A stretch of 64,000 nucleotides of DNA from Streptacidiphilus rugosus AM-16 (GTDB taxonomy: Bacteria > Actinomycetota > Actinomycetes > Streptomycetales > Streptomycetaceae): assembly GCF_000744655.1 (NCBI RefSeq), contig NZ_JQMJ01000004.1:434001-498000 (forward strand), read 5' to 3'. The notes under the pieces are model-generated. The model was given only the letters and a program-made list of their open reading frames with translations. It did no database searches and was not told the DNA's origin. A program made the translations under genes and the position numbers. Positions 44,553 through 53,198 of this stretch are shown here, one piece after another (within the stretch, counting starts at the first letter, position 1; each line of letters begins with the position of its first letter).

Positions 44553-44924
44553 ATGGTGAACATCGACATTGCAATGAAGGACGCCATGACCGTCAACGGG
44601 GCCCTCGGGGTCGCCCTGGTGGATCTGGCGAGCGGGATGAGCCTGGGCGTGCTCGGCGGGACCGACGACCTGGACCTGGCGGTGGCCGCCGCCGGGCACA
44701 CGGAACTGGTGCGGGCGAAGCTGCGGACGATGGAGATGCTGGGTCTGGAAGGAGCGATCGAGGACGTCCTGATCACGCTGACCAAGCAGTACCACCTGAT
44801 CCGTCCGCTCACCTCGCACACCGGCGGCGGGCTGTTCCTGGTCCTGGTGCTGGACCGGGCCAGGTCCAACCTGGCCATGGCCCGGCACCGGCTGAAGCAG
44901 ATCGAGGCCGACCTGGACCTCTGA
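44553..44924 (+). CDS. Roadblock/LC7 domain protein
   Basis: 123 residues. The fold is visible as NGALGVALVDLASGMSLGVLGG, AAAGHTELVRAKLRTME, IEDVLITLTKQYHLIRPL and GLFLVLVLDRARSNLAMARHRLKQIE. Such proteins act as GTPase-activating or scaffold partners (MglB type), often near small GTPases; none is seen here. ATG 44553 begins the domain; an in-frame upstream start would add 30 unlike residues. Confidence 0.88.
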   Translation: MVNIDIAMKDAMTVNGALGVALVDLASGMSLGVLGGTDDLDLAVAAAGHTELVRAKLRTMEMLGLEGAIEDVLITLTKQYHLIRPLTSHTGGGLFLVLVLDRARSNLAMARHRLKQIEADLDL

Positions 44925-45082
44925 GCCGGGAGGCGTCGAAGGACGTGGGCGCCGCCTTGCCGTCCGGCACGGGAGGCGGCGCCCACGCGAAACCCGGGCG
45001 CGGCTCGGGCCGGCGCGCGAGAATGGGGCGATGTGCCAGGCCGGGACAGGCTGTCCTGGCGAGAGGGACGGGAGTTGAGAGC

Positions 45083-45436
45083 GTGGTGCCGGTTCCGCTG
45101 TACCAGGCCAAGGCGGAGTTCTTCCGGATGCTCGGGCACCCCGTCCGCATCCGGGTGCTCGAACTGCTGCAGGACGGGCCGAAGCCCGTACGCGACCTGC
45201 TGGCCGACATCGACGTCGAACGCTCCAACCTGTCGCAGCAGCTCGCGGTGCTCCGACGCTCCGGCATCGTCACCGCGGTGCGCGAGGCCGACACCGTCGT
45301 GTACTCCCTCGCGGGCGGCGACGTCGCGGAGTTGCTGCGCGCCGCCCGCCGGATCCTGACCGAACTGATCGCCGGCCAGCAGGACCTGCTGGCAGAACTG
45401 CGCGAGGGCGAGTCGGCGGGCGCGAGCGTGCCGTGA
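45083..45436 (+). CDS. ArsR family transcriptional regulator
   Basis: 117 residues. Winged helix AEFFRMLGHPVRIRVLELLQ, VRDLLADIDVERSNLSQQLAVLRRSGIV, VVYSLAGGDV. No metal-binding CxC pair is present, so it is not an arsenite-type sensor. GTG 45083 has GGGAG 8 nt upstream; a second in-frame GTG follows immediately. A strong terminator lies 19 nt after the stop. Target unknown. Confidence 0.92.
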   Translation: MVPVPLYQAKAEFFRMLGHPVRIRVLELLQDGPKPVRDLLADIDVERSNLSQQLAVLRRSGIVTAVREADTVVYSLAGGDVAELLRAARRILTELIAGQQDLLAELREGESAGASVP

Positions 45437-45455
45437 GCCGAGCATCCAGGGGTAG

Positions 45456-45496
45456 GCGGGGCGTGGCCGACTGACGAATCGTCAGCCACGCCCCGC
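45456..45496. terminator. Strong nested hairpin terminator
   Basis: Outer arms GCGGGGCGTGG (45456-45466) and CCACGCCCCGC (45486-45496) enclose a second perfect stem CTGACGA/TCGTCAG (45471-45485), separated by CCGA on one side. It directly follows the ArsR gene. Confidence 0.8.
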
Positions 45497-45755
45497 GGCT
45501 TCGGCGCACCCGGCCGCCACTCCCCCGGGCTGCGCCGGATTTCTTCGTATGTGTCGTGCCTCGTGAAACCGCCGTGTTTCCGGAACCTCTCAGTTCGCTC
45601 AGACCCTGGCGACATGCTCTTGAACGGCACGCGACAGATCACCTAACGTCTCGGATCGCAAGGACCCCCCTCAACGTGGTGACACCAACGAGCCGCCTGG
45701 CCAGCGGCGTTGCACAGCCCTCCCGTTCTCCCCCGCTTTCGAGAAGGGCACCACC
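45497..45755. other. Intergenic region upstream of the secreted protein
   Basis: 259 nt with no credible gene; it presumably holds the promoter of the secreted protein at 45756. AGAAGG just before that GTG serves as the ribosome site. Confidence 0.4.
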
Positions 45756-46724
45756 GTGCTTCGTTCCGCACTTGTCGCCGGCTGCGCCACCGCGCTGGCC
45801 GCCGCAGGTCTGGCGCTGTCCGCCCCCGCCGGAGCCTCCGAGCTCGCCCCCCACCACATGAACGCCCACAAGGCCGCCGCCGCGGCGAGCAGCAGCGGCA
45901 ACATGGCCTACGGCGGCGGCAACGTCGTCACCAACCCCAACATCTACATCGTCTACTGGGGCAACCAGTGGGGCACCTCCTCGCTGACCAACGACCCGTC
46001 CGGCGAGGCGCCGCTCCAGCTGAGCTTCTTCCAGCACGCCTACGGCAGCGGTGACACCTGGTCCAACTCCCAGACCCAGTACTGCCAGGGAGTGGCCGTC
46101 GGCACCACCCAGTGCAACGGTGCGGGCACCGCGGTCGGCCACCCGTCGGCCAACCCGGTCAAGGGCACCTGGCTGGACAGCTCGGCCAAGACCCCGAGCC
46201 GACCGAGCACGTCCGCCATCGCCGCCGAGGCCGTCAAGGCCGCCGCCCACTTCGGCATCTCCGGCGACAACGTCCAGGTCATCGTGGACCTTCCGACGGG
46301 TGTCGCGCCCTCCGGCTTCAAGACGCAGTGGTGCGCCTGGCACGACCACACCACCACCGGGTCCGGCGCCGACCTGCCCTACACCAACATGCCCTACCTG
46401 ACCGACGCGGGCGCCAGCTGCGGCGCCAACTTCGTCGCCACCGGCTCCTCCGGTGTCAACGGCGCGACCGAGGGCGTCACCATCGTCGGCGGCCACGAGT
46501 ACGCCGAGACGATCACCGACCCGGCGCCGAGCAGCGGCTGGGTGGACGGGTCCGGGGCGGAGACCGGCGACAAGTGCGCCTGGATCTCCAGCGGTCAGGG
46601 CGCGTCCTCGATCGTCAGCCTGAACGGCGCCAACTTCGCCGTGCAGTCGCTGTGGAGCAACAACTTCAACGGCAACGCCGGCGGGTGTGTGGTCTCCTAC
46701 ACCAGCGCCACCAACCAGCACTGA
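45756..46724 (+). CDS. Secreted protein with HEYAETITDP motif (Phi-1/EXORDIUM- or metalloprotease-like)
   Basis: 322 residues. A Sec signal peptide (ALVAGCATALAAAGLALSAPAGASE) precedes a Gly/Ser/Asn-rich mature protein with NIYIVYWGNQWGT, VQVIVDLPTG and VGGHEYAETITDPAPSSGWVD...ETGDKCAW. The histidine-glutamate-aspartate pattern and following Asp/Gly residues look like a metal site of a peptidase-like family common in actinomycetes. Exact family and activity are uncertain. It has cysteine pairs suggesting disulfides. Confidence 0.75.
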   Translation: MLRSALVAGCATALAAAGLALSAPAGASELAPHHMNAHKAAAAASSSGNMAYGGGNVVTNPNIYIVYWGNQWGTSSLTNDPSGEAPLQLSFFQHAYGSGDTWSNSQTQYCQGVAVGTTQCNGAGTAVGHPSANPVKGTWLDSSAKTPSRPSTSAIAAEAVKAAAHFGISGDNVQVIVDLPTGVAPSGFKTQWCAWHDHTTTGSGADLPYTNMPYLTDAGASCGANFVATGSSGVNGATEGVTIVGGHEYAETITDPAPSSGWVDGSGAETGDKCAWISSGQGASSIVSLNGANFAVQSLWSNNFNGNAGGCVVSYTSATNQH

Positions 46725-46808
46725 CGCTCCACGCTCCGGAGGCCGAGCCCGTCACCCTCCCCGGGCCGGGCTCGGTCTCCGTGCCTTCACGTGATCCCGA
46801 GGAATGCC

Positions 46809-47225
46809 ATGAAGAACGCGCTGGTCACCGTCGTGCTGCTGGCCACGCTCAGCGGCTGCGCCGGTTCGGCGGCGAAGACCCCGGCGGCCGCGCCCACGCC
46901 GCAGCCGTCCTGCTCGAAGCTGCCGGACCCCGTACTGCCGCACTCCGCAGGGACTCTGACGGAGCAGCAGGCCGGCGTCTACTGCCTGCCCATGGGCGAT
47001 CGGGTCGACGTCTTCCTCACGGCGGCCCGAGGCGGCCGCTGGCAGCCCGTCCATGCCTCCGACGGAGGCACGGTCGTCACCCCCACCAACACCGGCGTGA
47101 TGACCGCACCGCTCGGCGTCACCCCGGCGATGTTCGTCGGCACTGCCGTCGGCGTCACCAGGATCTCCAGTTCGACGACGTCGGGGAAGAGCTGGACGGT
47201 CACGCTCGTGGTCAGGCGGCACTAG
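46809..47225 (+). CDS. Small secreted lipoprotein
   Basis: 138 residues. Lipoprotein signal MKNALVTVVLLATLSGC with lipobox LSGC, then a Pro/Ala linker (KTPAAAPTPQPS) and a compact domain of about 95 residues with one more Cys pair. ATG 46809 has GAGG 6 nt upstream. No family recognised. It is probably co-oriented but independent of the secreted protein before it (84-nt gap). Confidence 0.75.
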   Translation: MKNALVTVVLLATLSGCAGSAAKTPAAAPTPQPSCSKLPDPVLPHSAGTLTEQQAGVYCLPMGDRVDVFLTAARGGRWQPVHASDGGTVVTPTNTGVMTAPLGVTPAMFVGTAVGVTRISSSTTSGKSWTVTLVVRRH

Positions 47226-47270
47226 GGCCTCTCCTGTGGATCAGGGCGGAGTGCATGGCCGCCGCTCGGC

Positions 47271-48116
47271 TCAGGGGGCGGTCGTGGGGTCCCAGCCCGT
47301 GACGAGGTTCTCGTCGAGCGCGTCGAGGGCGGTCATCTCGGCGTCGGTCAGGGTGAAGCCGAAGACGTCCGCGTTCGCGGCGATACGCTCGGAGCGCGTC
47401 GATTTGGGCAGGACGACCAGCCCGTGCTGGAGCGCCCACCGGATCAGCACCTGGGCGGTGGACCGCCCGTGGGCGTCCGCGACGGCGACCAGCGGCGGGT
47501 CGGCGAGCTTTCGGCCCTTGGTCAGCGGGCTGTAGGCCTCGACCTGGATTCCGTTCCCGCGGCACAGGTCGACCGTGCCGGCACGGGAGGCCCAGTTGTA
47601 CGGGCTGAGCTCGATCTGGTTGACCGCCGGTGGCTGCTCGGCGTGCTCCAGGAGCTCCTCGAGGTGCCGGCTCATGTAGTTGCTGACGCCGATCGCACGG
47701 ACCTTTCCGGTCCCCAGCAGGTGTTCCATCGCGCGCCAGGTCTCCAGACGCGGCCCGGCGACCGGCCAGTGGACCAGGTACAGGTCGACGTGGTCCACCT
47801 GGAGCAGGCGGCGGCTGCGTTCGAACGCGTCCAGGGTCTGCCGGTAGCCGTGGTCGGCGTTCCACAGCTTGGTGGTCACGAAGACCTCGTCCCGGGCCAC
47901 CTTCGTGTCGCGCAGCGCCTGGCCGACGTCGGCCTCGTTGCCGTAGACGGCCGCGGTGTCGATGTGCCGGTACCCGGCGTCGAGTGCGGCGGTGACGGCC
48001 TGCCGGGTCTCCCGGCCGGCCGGGGCACGGAAGACGCCGAGGCCGAGCACCGGGATGTCGACGCCCCCGCGCAACGGCACGGTGGAGGCGGGGCCCGAGA
48101 GGGCGGAACTGGTCAT
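47271..48116 (-). CDS. Aldo/keto reductase
   Basis: 281 residues, complete AKR barrel. Signatures: GYRHIDTAAVYGNEADVGQAL with catalytic Asp and Tyr, FVTTKLWNADHGYRQTL with Lys, HVDLYLVHWP with His, and the NADPH-binding VVLPKSTRSERIAAN. ATG 48116 has GAGAGAG upstream. It reduces aldehydes or ketones such as 2,5-diketogluconate-like substrates; the actual substrate is unknown. Confidence 0.95.
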   Translation of the reverse strand: MTSSALSGPASTVPLRGGVDIPVLGLGVFRAPAGRETRQAVTAALDAGYRHIDTAAVYGNEADVGQALRDTKVARDEVFVTTKLWNADHGYRQTLDAFERSRRLLQVDHVDLYLVHWPVAGPRLETWRAMEHLLGTGKVRAIGVSNYMSRHLEELLEHAEQPPAVNQIELSPYNWASRAGTVDLCRGNGIQVEAYSPLTKGRKLADPPLVAVADAHGRSTAQVLIRWALQHGLVVLPKSTRSERIAANADVFGFTLTDAEMTALDALDENLVTGWDPTTAP

Positions 48117-48624
48117 GATCGGACTCTCTCGCTCGCGACGGACAAGGCAGAACGGAGCAGGACGGGACATGCGAGTCGTGCGGAACACTGCCAGGATCGC
48201 ACCACCCGCTCGCCGGCAGCCGCCGGCGAGGAGTTCGCCGCCGCTCGGGCGCCGCATCGGACGGGCGTTCGCCGCGATCCGGGGCGGCGGCAGAACAGGG
48301 TTGCCGCCGCCTCGGACCCGCGGTTGCCGTCCCCTCCGTCCCCGTGCCGTGGCTCGCGGCTGTCATCGGACCGGCGGCAGCCGGGCCCCGGCACGTGCGT
48401 GGAGCGGCAGCGTGCCGACCGGACGGTGAGCGCCGACCGGCGGCACGGGGTGCCGGGTTTCCTCGAGGATCGCCGGCGGACCCACGCGCCCACGCTACCG
48501 GTTCTTGCAGCAAGACTTTGCACAGGTGTCCCGCGACGGGCTAGCCTCGGCGCGGTCCTGCCGGATGTCCTACGTCCGTCGGCCGACGGGACGGTGAAGG
48601 ATCTGGGCGAGAGGGCGTACGGGC
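48117..48624. other. 508-nt intergenic region
   Basis: Divergent region between the aldo/keto reductase and the LLM gene. Apart from the promoter near 48518-48547, no gene or clear repeat is supported. Several small inverted repeats (GCCGGC-rich) are no more than expected at this GC. Confidence 0.4.
48518..48547 (+). promoter_or_regulatory. Probable promoter of the LLM gene
   Basis: -35 TTGCAC (48518-48523), 18-nt spacer, -10 TAGCCT (48542-48547). A TTGCA repeat (48505-48509 and 48518-48522) overlaps the -35 region and could be a binding site. The LLM start is 78 nt downstream of the -10. Confidence 0.5.
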
Positions 48625-49596
48625 ATGTCGGGGATCCGGTGGGGTGCGGTGCTGCCGCAGGGCTGGCGGCTTGATCTCGGCCATCTGATCGATCCGGTCG
48701 AGCAGTTCGCGGCGATGATCGCCGTCGGTCGCGAAGCCGAGGAGCTCGGCTTCGACTCGGTGTGGCTGTACGACCACCTGCAGCCGGTCCAGGCCGAGGA
48801 GGAGGCGGTGTTCGAGTGCTGGACCAGCCTCGCCGCACTGGCCAGGGAGACCCGGCGGGTGCGGCTCGGACAACTGGTGTCCTGCAACCTCTACCGCAAC
48901 CCCGCGTTGCTGGCGAAGATGGCGGCGACGCTGGACGCGGCCAGCGGCGGCCGGGCGCTGCTCGGCCTCGGGGCCGGCTGGGACCGCCGCGAGTACGAGG
49001 CCTACGGCTACCCCGCGCCCTACCCCGCCACCGGCGAGCGGCTGCACCGTCTGGGCGAGGCCGCGCAGGTGGTCACCGCGATGCTGCGGACACCGCGCAG
49101 CACCGTCGAGGGTCTGCACCACCGGGTCCGTGACGCCGTGAACGTCCCGACCGGGGTGCAACGGCCGCACATCCCGCTGCTGATCGGCGGCAGCGGCGAG
49201 AAGGTCACCCTACGTCTGGTCGCGCAGTACGCGGACGCCTGCAACCTGACCGACCACACCGACCCGGGGTTCTACCGTCACAAGCTCGACGTGCTGGCCC
49301 GCCACTGCACCGACGTGGGCCGCGACTACGACGACATCCTGCGCACCGCCGCACTCTCCGTGTTCGTCGCTCCCGACGAGGCCGGACTCGACCGGATGAC
49401 GGCTCCCCACCTGAACGGCCGGACCCGCGCCGAGCTCGCCGAGCACAATGCCGTCGGCACGCCCGCGCAGCTCGTGGAGATGTTCGGCACGCTCGTCGAC
49501 GCCGGGATCCAGTACTTCGTCCTCTACTTCCACGAGGCCGCCCGGCTGGAGTCGATGCGGTTGTTCGCCACCGAGGTCATGCCGCGGCTGATCTGA
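48625..49596 (+). CDS. LLM-class F420-dependent oxidoreductase
   Basis: 323 residues of the luciferase-like monooxygenase fold: WGAVLPQGW, EELGFDSVWLYDHL, VRLGQLVSCNLYRNPALLAKMAATLDAASGGRALLGLGAGWDRREYEAYG and RPHIPLLIGGSGEKVTLRLVAQYADACN. These proteins use F420H2 or FMNH2 for redox reactions; the F420 group fits best. Substrate unknown. It ends 20 nt before the convergent ABC-2 permease. Confidence 0.93.
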   Translation: MSGIRWGAVLPQGWRLDLGHLIDPVEQFAAMIAVGREAEELGFDSVWLYDHLQPVQAEEEAVFECWTSLAALARETRRVRLGQLVSCNLYRNPALLAKMAATLDAASGGRALLGLGAGWDRREYEAYGYPAPYPATGERLHRLGEAAQVVTAMLRTPRSTVEGLHHRVRDAVNVPTGVQRPHIPLLIGGSGEKVTLRLVAQYADACNLTDHTDPGFYRHKLDVLARHCTDVGRDYDDILRTAALSVFVAPDEAGLDRMTAPHLNGRTRAELAEHNAVGTPAQLVEMFGTLVDAGIQYFVLYFHEAARLESMRLFATEVMPRLI

Positions 49597-49615
49597 GTCC
49601 GGCGGGCGGCCCCCG

Positions 49616-50503
49616 TCACGACAGCACGCGACGGCGGAAGTTCCGCAGGCCGAGCGCGAGGAAGAGGGCGCAGAAGCCGACGAGCACCGGGTAGACGACG
49701 AAGAGCGGCATGTGCGCGGCGTCGGTCAACGCGGCGCGCATCCCCTCGGCGATGTAGATCAAGGGATTGACCAGGACCAGCACCTGCAGCCAGTGGATGC
49801 CGGCGGCGCTCACCGCGCCCAGGCGTGTCCACTGGTAGTAGGTGCCGCCGAGGAAGACCAGTGGCAGCACCACGAAGCCGAACATCAGTCCGATGTTGCG
49901 CGGCTCGAACGTGGTGCCGAGTACCAGGCCCAGTGAGGTCATCGCCACACAGGCCAGCGGGATGAGCGTGACGGCGATCCACCAGTGGACGGTCAGGTGC
50001 GCGTGCACACCGGGCGCGTGCACCACGGCCGCGATCGGGAACACGATCAGCGCCGAGATGAGGGCCTGCACCGCCCCCGACATCACCCGTGCGACGGCCA
50101 CCAGCCAGATGGGGCAGGGCGCCTGGACCCGGTCCTCGATCTCCCTGGTGTAGCCGAACTCCTGCGAGAGCTGGATCGCCACCGACTGGATCCCCTGGAA
50201 CATGATCGAGATGGCGACGACGCCCGGCACCAGGACGGTGGCGAAGGCCGACTCGCCCACCGGACCGCCACCCCCGCCCACGCCTTGGCCGATCGTCGGG
50301 AAGACGTAGAGGAAGACGAAGACCAGCAGCAACGGCTGCATCAGGGTGCGGGCGACGAACTCGCCGAAGTGTTTGCCGAGGACGGTGAGATCCCGCCGGA
50401 TCAGCGCCCGCAACGCGGCACGGCTCGCCGCCGCCGAAGTGCGCGGCGGCGGCAGTCCCACGAGCGAGGCGTCACCCGCTGCCGCGAAGCCGTCCGTGCT
50501 CAT
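49616..50503 (-). CDS. ABC-2 type exporter permease (DrrB-like)
   Basis: 295 residues. An N-terminal cytosolic segment of about 45 residues, then six membrane helices with the ABC-2 motif FQGIQSVAIQLSQEFGYTREIEDRVQAPCPIWLVAVARV and FGFVVLPLVFLGGTYYQW. The ATG shares one base with the ATPase stop (TGATG). With the ATPase upstream it forms a second DrrAB-type exporter in this window. Confidence 0.92.
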   Translation of the reverse strand: MSTDGFAAAGDASLVGLPPPRTSAAASRAALRALIRRDLTVLGKHFGEFVARTLMQPLLLVFVFLYVFPTIGQGVGGGGGPVGESAFATVLVPGVVAISIMFQGIQSVAIQLSQEFGYTREIEDRVQAPCPIWLVAVARVMSGAVQALISALIVFPIAAVVHAPGVHAHLTVHWWIAVTLIPLACVAMTSLGLVLGTTFEPRNIGLMFGFVVLPLVFLGGTYYQWTRLGAVSAAGIHWLQVLVLVNPLIYIAEGMRAALTDAAHMPLFVVYPVLVGFCALFLALGLRNFRRRVLS

Positions 50504-51510
50504 CAGTCCCGCAGCTCCTTCCCGGTGAGGCGGATGAAGACGGTCTCCAGGCTGGTCTCCGCCGAGGACAGGTCGGCCACGTGGAAGCCACCCGACTCGG
50601 CTGCCTCGAGCACCCGGGGCAGCAGCCGGTCCCCGGCCTTGACCTGGAGCTCGACCCGCCCGTCCACGACCCTGGTCCGGACCACGCCCGGCACCCGCAG
50701 CGACAGCAGCTCGGCCAGCTCCCGGCTGTCGCCGTCCCCGTCGGCGGGAGCGGCACCGGCGCCGGCGCCGGCGAGCTGGACCGTCACCTGTGTGTCCGCC
50801 TCGACACCGCGCTTGAGTGCCGACGGGGTGTCCAGGGCCAGGATCCGGCCGTGGTCGATGATGGCCACCCGGTCGCAGAGACGGTCGGCCTCCTCCATGT
50901 TGTGCGTGGTGAGCATGATCGTCTGCCGTCGGGCGACGAGTTCGTGCAGCACCTCCCAGAGCGCGAGCCTGCTCTGCGGATCCAGTCCCGCGGTGGGCTC
51001 GTCGAGGAAGAGCACCGCGGGGCGGTGCATGATCGCCCGGGCCACCATCAGCCGCTGGGCCAGGCCTCCCGACAGCACATGGACGGAGTCGTCGGCGTGG
51101 CCGGCCAGGTGGAAGCGTTCGAGCATCTCGTCCGCCGCCGCCCGTGCCTGACGGCTCCGCGCACCGAACAGCAGGGCGTGGAAGTAGAGGTTCTCCCGGA
51201 CGGTCAGCGCCCGGTCCAGCGTGTTCTGCTGGGTGACCACCGCGATGAGCTGTTTCACCAGGGTCGGACGGGCCACCACGTCGATCCCGGCCACCCACGC
51301 CCGGCCGGACGTGGGGACGACCCGGGTGGTCAGCATCCCCACGGTGGTGGTCTTGCCCGCGCCGTTGGGCCCCAGCAGCCCGAAGAGCTCCCCGCGGGCG
51401 ACGTCCAGATCGAGTCCGTGGACGGCGGGTGCCGACGCCCGGGGATAGACCTTGGTGAGCCCCGCGGCCCGGATGACCGTCTCCTGCTCGCCCAAGCCCG
51501 CCTCGCGCAT
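50503..51510 (-). CDS. ABC exporter ATPase (DrrA-like)
   Basis: About 335 residues from ATG 51510; in-frame GTGs at 51543 and 51588 would lengthen it. Walker A GPNGAGKTT, signature LSGGLAQRLMVARA, Walker B AVLFLDEPTAGLD, H-loop TTHNMEEAD. A C-terminal part with VELQVKAGDRLLPRVL and ETSLETVFIRLTGKELRD is typical of DrrA. None of the starts has a good ribosome site, so the start is uncertain. It is translationally coupled to the permease. Confidence 0.92.
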   Translation of the reverse strand: MREAGLGEQETVIRAAGLTKVYPRASAPAVHGLDLDVARGELFGLLGPNGAGKTTTVGMLTTRVVPTSGRAWVAGIDVVARPTLVKQLIAVVTQQNTLDRALTVRENLYFHALLFGARSRQARAAADEMLERFHLAGHADDSVHVLSGGLAQRLMVARAIMHRPAVLFLDEPTAGLDPQSRLALWEVLHELVARRQTIMLTTHNMEEADRLCDRVAIIDHGRILALDTPSALKRGVEADTQVTVQLAGAGAGAAPADGDGDSRELAELLSLRVPGVVRTRVVDGRVELQVKAGDRLLPRVLEAAESGGFHVADLSSAETSLETVFIRLTGKELRD

Positions 51511-51693
51511 GTCGGTCCGCTGCTGCGTCGCCCTCTCGATCACGGCGACCAGCGGGGCTCCGACGAGCGGCCCCTCGACGACGAGCACCCGAGCCCTGGT
51601 TCCAGCGTGGCCCTGCCCCGAAGGGTGCGCACCTCGAGGCAGGGACGCCGGGCGGAGTGCCGACCGGTGCCGGGACCGGCGGCACCCCCGGCG

Positions 51694-52896
51694 TCAGGCT
51701 TCCGGCAGCCACAGGTCGGGGCCGAAGACCTCGTAGTGGATGCGGTCCGCGGGAACCGCGGCCTCGCGGAGCTGGGCGCGGACGCCCCGCATGAACGGGA
51801 TCGGGCCGCAGAGGTACACCTGCGCGTCCGCGGGAACGGCGACCTTCGACAGGTCCATCCGACCGAACAGGTCGCCCGTCCCGGCCACATCGTTCTCGTA
51901 CCAGAAGAGGGCCCGGGCCCCGGGGAGTTCGTGGACCAGGCGGCGGGTCTCCTCGCGCAGCGCGTGGTCGGCCGGGGTGCGGTCCGCGTGCAGCACTAGG
52001 ACGGAGCGGGTCGAGCCGGTCGTGGCGAGGTGGTCGAGCATGCCGACCATCGGGGTGCAGCCGATCCCGGCGGAGACCAGGACGAGCGGGACCTCGCTCT
52101 CGTCCGGCACCACGTCGCCGAACGGGGCGGAGAGCACCAGCAGGTCCCCTTCCTCCACGGTCCCGTGCAGCAACGCGGAGACCTCGCCGTCCGGGGCGCC
52201 ATCCTCGCCGACGACCCGCTTGACGGTGATCCGGCGCAGGTCGGCCGGAGCGTCGGGGTCGGCGGACAGGCTGTACTGACGCAGTTGGTGGATCCCGTCG
52301 CCCAACTGCACCCGGACACTGACGTACTGTCCGGCCCTGGCCCGCGGAGCCGGGCGTCCGTCGGCGGGACGCAGCAGGAAGGACACCGTGTCCGGGGTCT
52401 CCTCGCGTCGTCCGACCACCGTCCAGGGCCGCCAGGTGTCGCCGGGCGGCACCTCGGCGGCCTGGTAGAGCCGCGCCTCCCTGGCGATCAGCGCGCCGGC
52501 CATCTGCCAGTAGACCTCGTCCCAGGCGGCGGCCACCTCTGGGGTGACCGCGTCGCGCAGGACCTCGGCTATCGCCGCGAAGAGGTACTTGTGCACGATC
52601 GTGTACTGGTCCTCGGTCACCCCGACGGCGCCGTGCTTGTGCGCGATGCGGTCCAGCAGCGCGTCGGGGGCGGCCTCAGGATCGTGGACGAGCGCCGAGG
52701 CGTAGGCGGCGATGGAGCCCGCCAGGGCCCGGCGCTGCGCGCCGCTGGCCTGGTTGCCCCGGTTGAACATCCCGTCCAGCAGCTCCGGGCGGTCCGCGAA
52801 CATGGAGGCGTAGAAGCGGGTGGCGATCTCGTCCAGCGCGCCGCCCACGGCGGGCAGGGTGGCACGGATCACGGAAGCCGACTCGGCGGACAGCAT
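51694..52896 (-). CDS. hmp: Flavohemoprotein, NO dioxygenase
   Basis: 400 residues. Globin domain 1-140 (ATRFYASMFADRPELLDGMFNRGNQ with distal residues, proximal His in IAHKHGAVGV), FAD domain with RQYSLS, and NAD domain with LVSAGIGCTPMVGML and YLCGPIPFM. It converts NO and O2 to nitrate with NADPH. A perfect GGGCCGAACGGCCC dyad lies 118 nt upstream, so it may belong to an OsdR/DevR-like hypoxia/NO regulon. No NsrR-like AT-rich site was seen. Confidence 0.96.
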   Translation of the reverse strand: MLSAESASVIRATLPAVGGALDEIATRFYASMFADRPELLDGMFNRGNQASGAQRRALAGSIAAYASALVHDPEAAPDALLDRIAHKHGAVGVTEDQYTIVHKYLFAAIAEVLRDAVTPEVAAAWDEVYWQMAGALIAREARLYQAAEVPPGDTWRPWTVVGRREETPDTVSFLLRPADGRPAPRARAGQYVSVRVQLGDGIHQLRQYSLSADPDAPADLRRITVKRVVGEDGAPDGEVSALLHGTVEEGDLLVLSAPFGDVVPDESEVPLVLVSAGIGCTPMVGMLDHLATTGSTRSVLVLHADRTPADHALREETRRLVHELPGARALFWYENDVAGTGDLFGRMDLSKVAVPADAQVYLCGPIPFMRGVRAQLREAAVPADRIHYEVFGPDLWLPEA

Positions 52897-53013
52897 GGCA
52901 ACTCCAGACGGAGAAAGGCGAGATGGGAGAGGGCCGAAGCACTGCGGCCGCCACCGGTTCTACCAGCCGCCCCGCTGGCGCAGGAGGCCGTGAGCGCCCC
53001 CCGGCCCGCATCG

Positions 53014-53027
53014 GGGCCGAACGGCCC
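53014..53027. promoter_or_regulatory. OsdR/DevR-like dyad GGGCCGAACGGCCC upstream of hmp
   Basis: Near-perfect palindrome fitting GGGNC-N4-GNCCC, 118 nt upstream of the flavohemoprotein start, in a 302-nt region otherwise without recognisable content. An almost identical site (GGGCCGTTCGGCCC) is at 54263. Confidence 0.5.
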
Positions 53028-53198
53028 CACGGTCGGACCCGACCGGCCCCGCGGGGCGGTCCGGACCGTGGGCGGGGCGGCCCTGGCGTCGCATCGGACC
53101 GCGGTGTCAGCTGCGGGGGCGGCGGGACTCGTCGCGGCCCCCGCCACCCCCGCCCGCAGGTCACCGCCCAGCGACGGCAGCCGGCCTGACGCCCTGCC

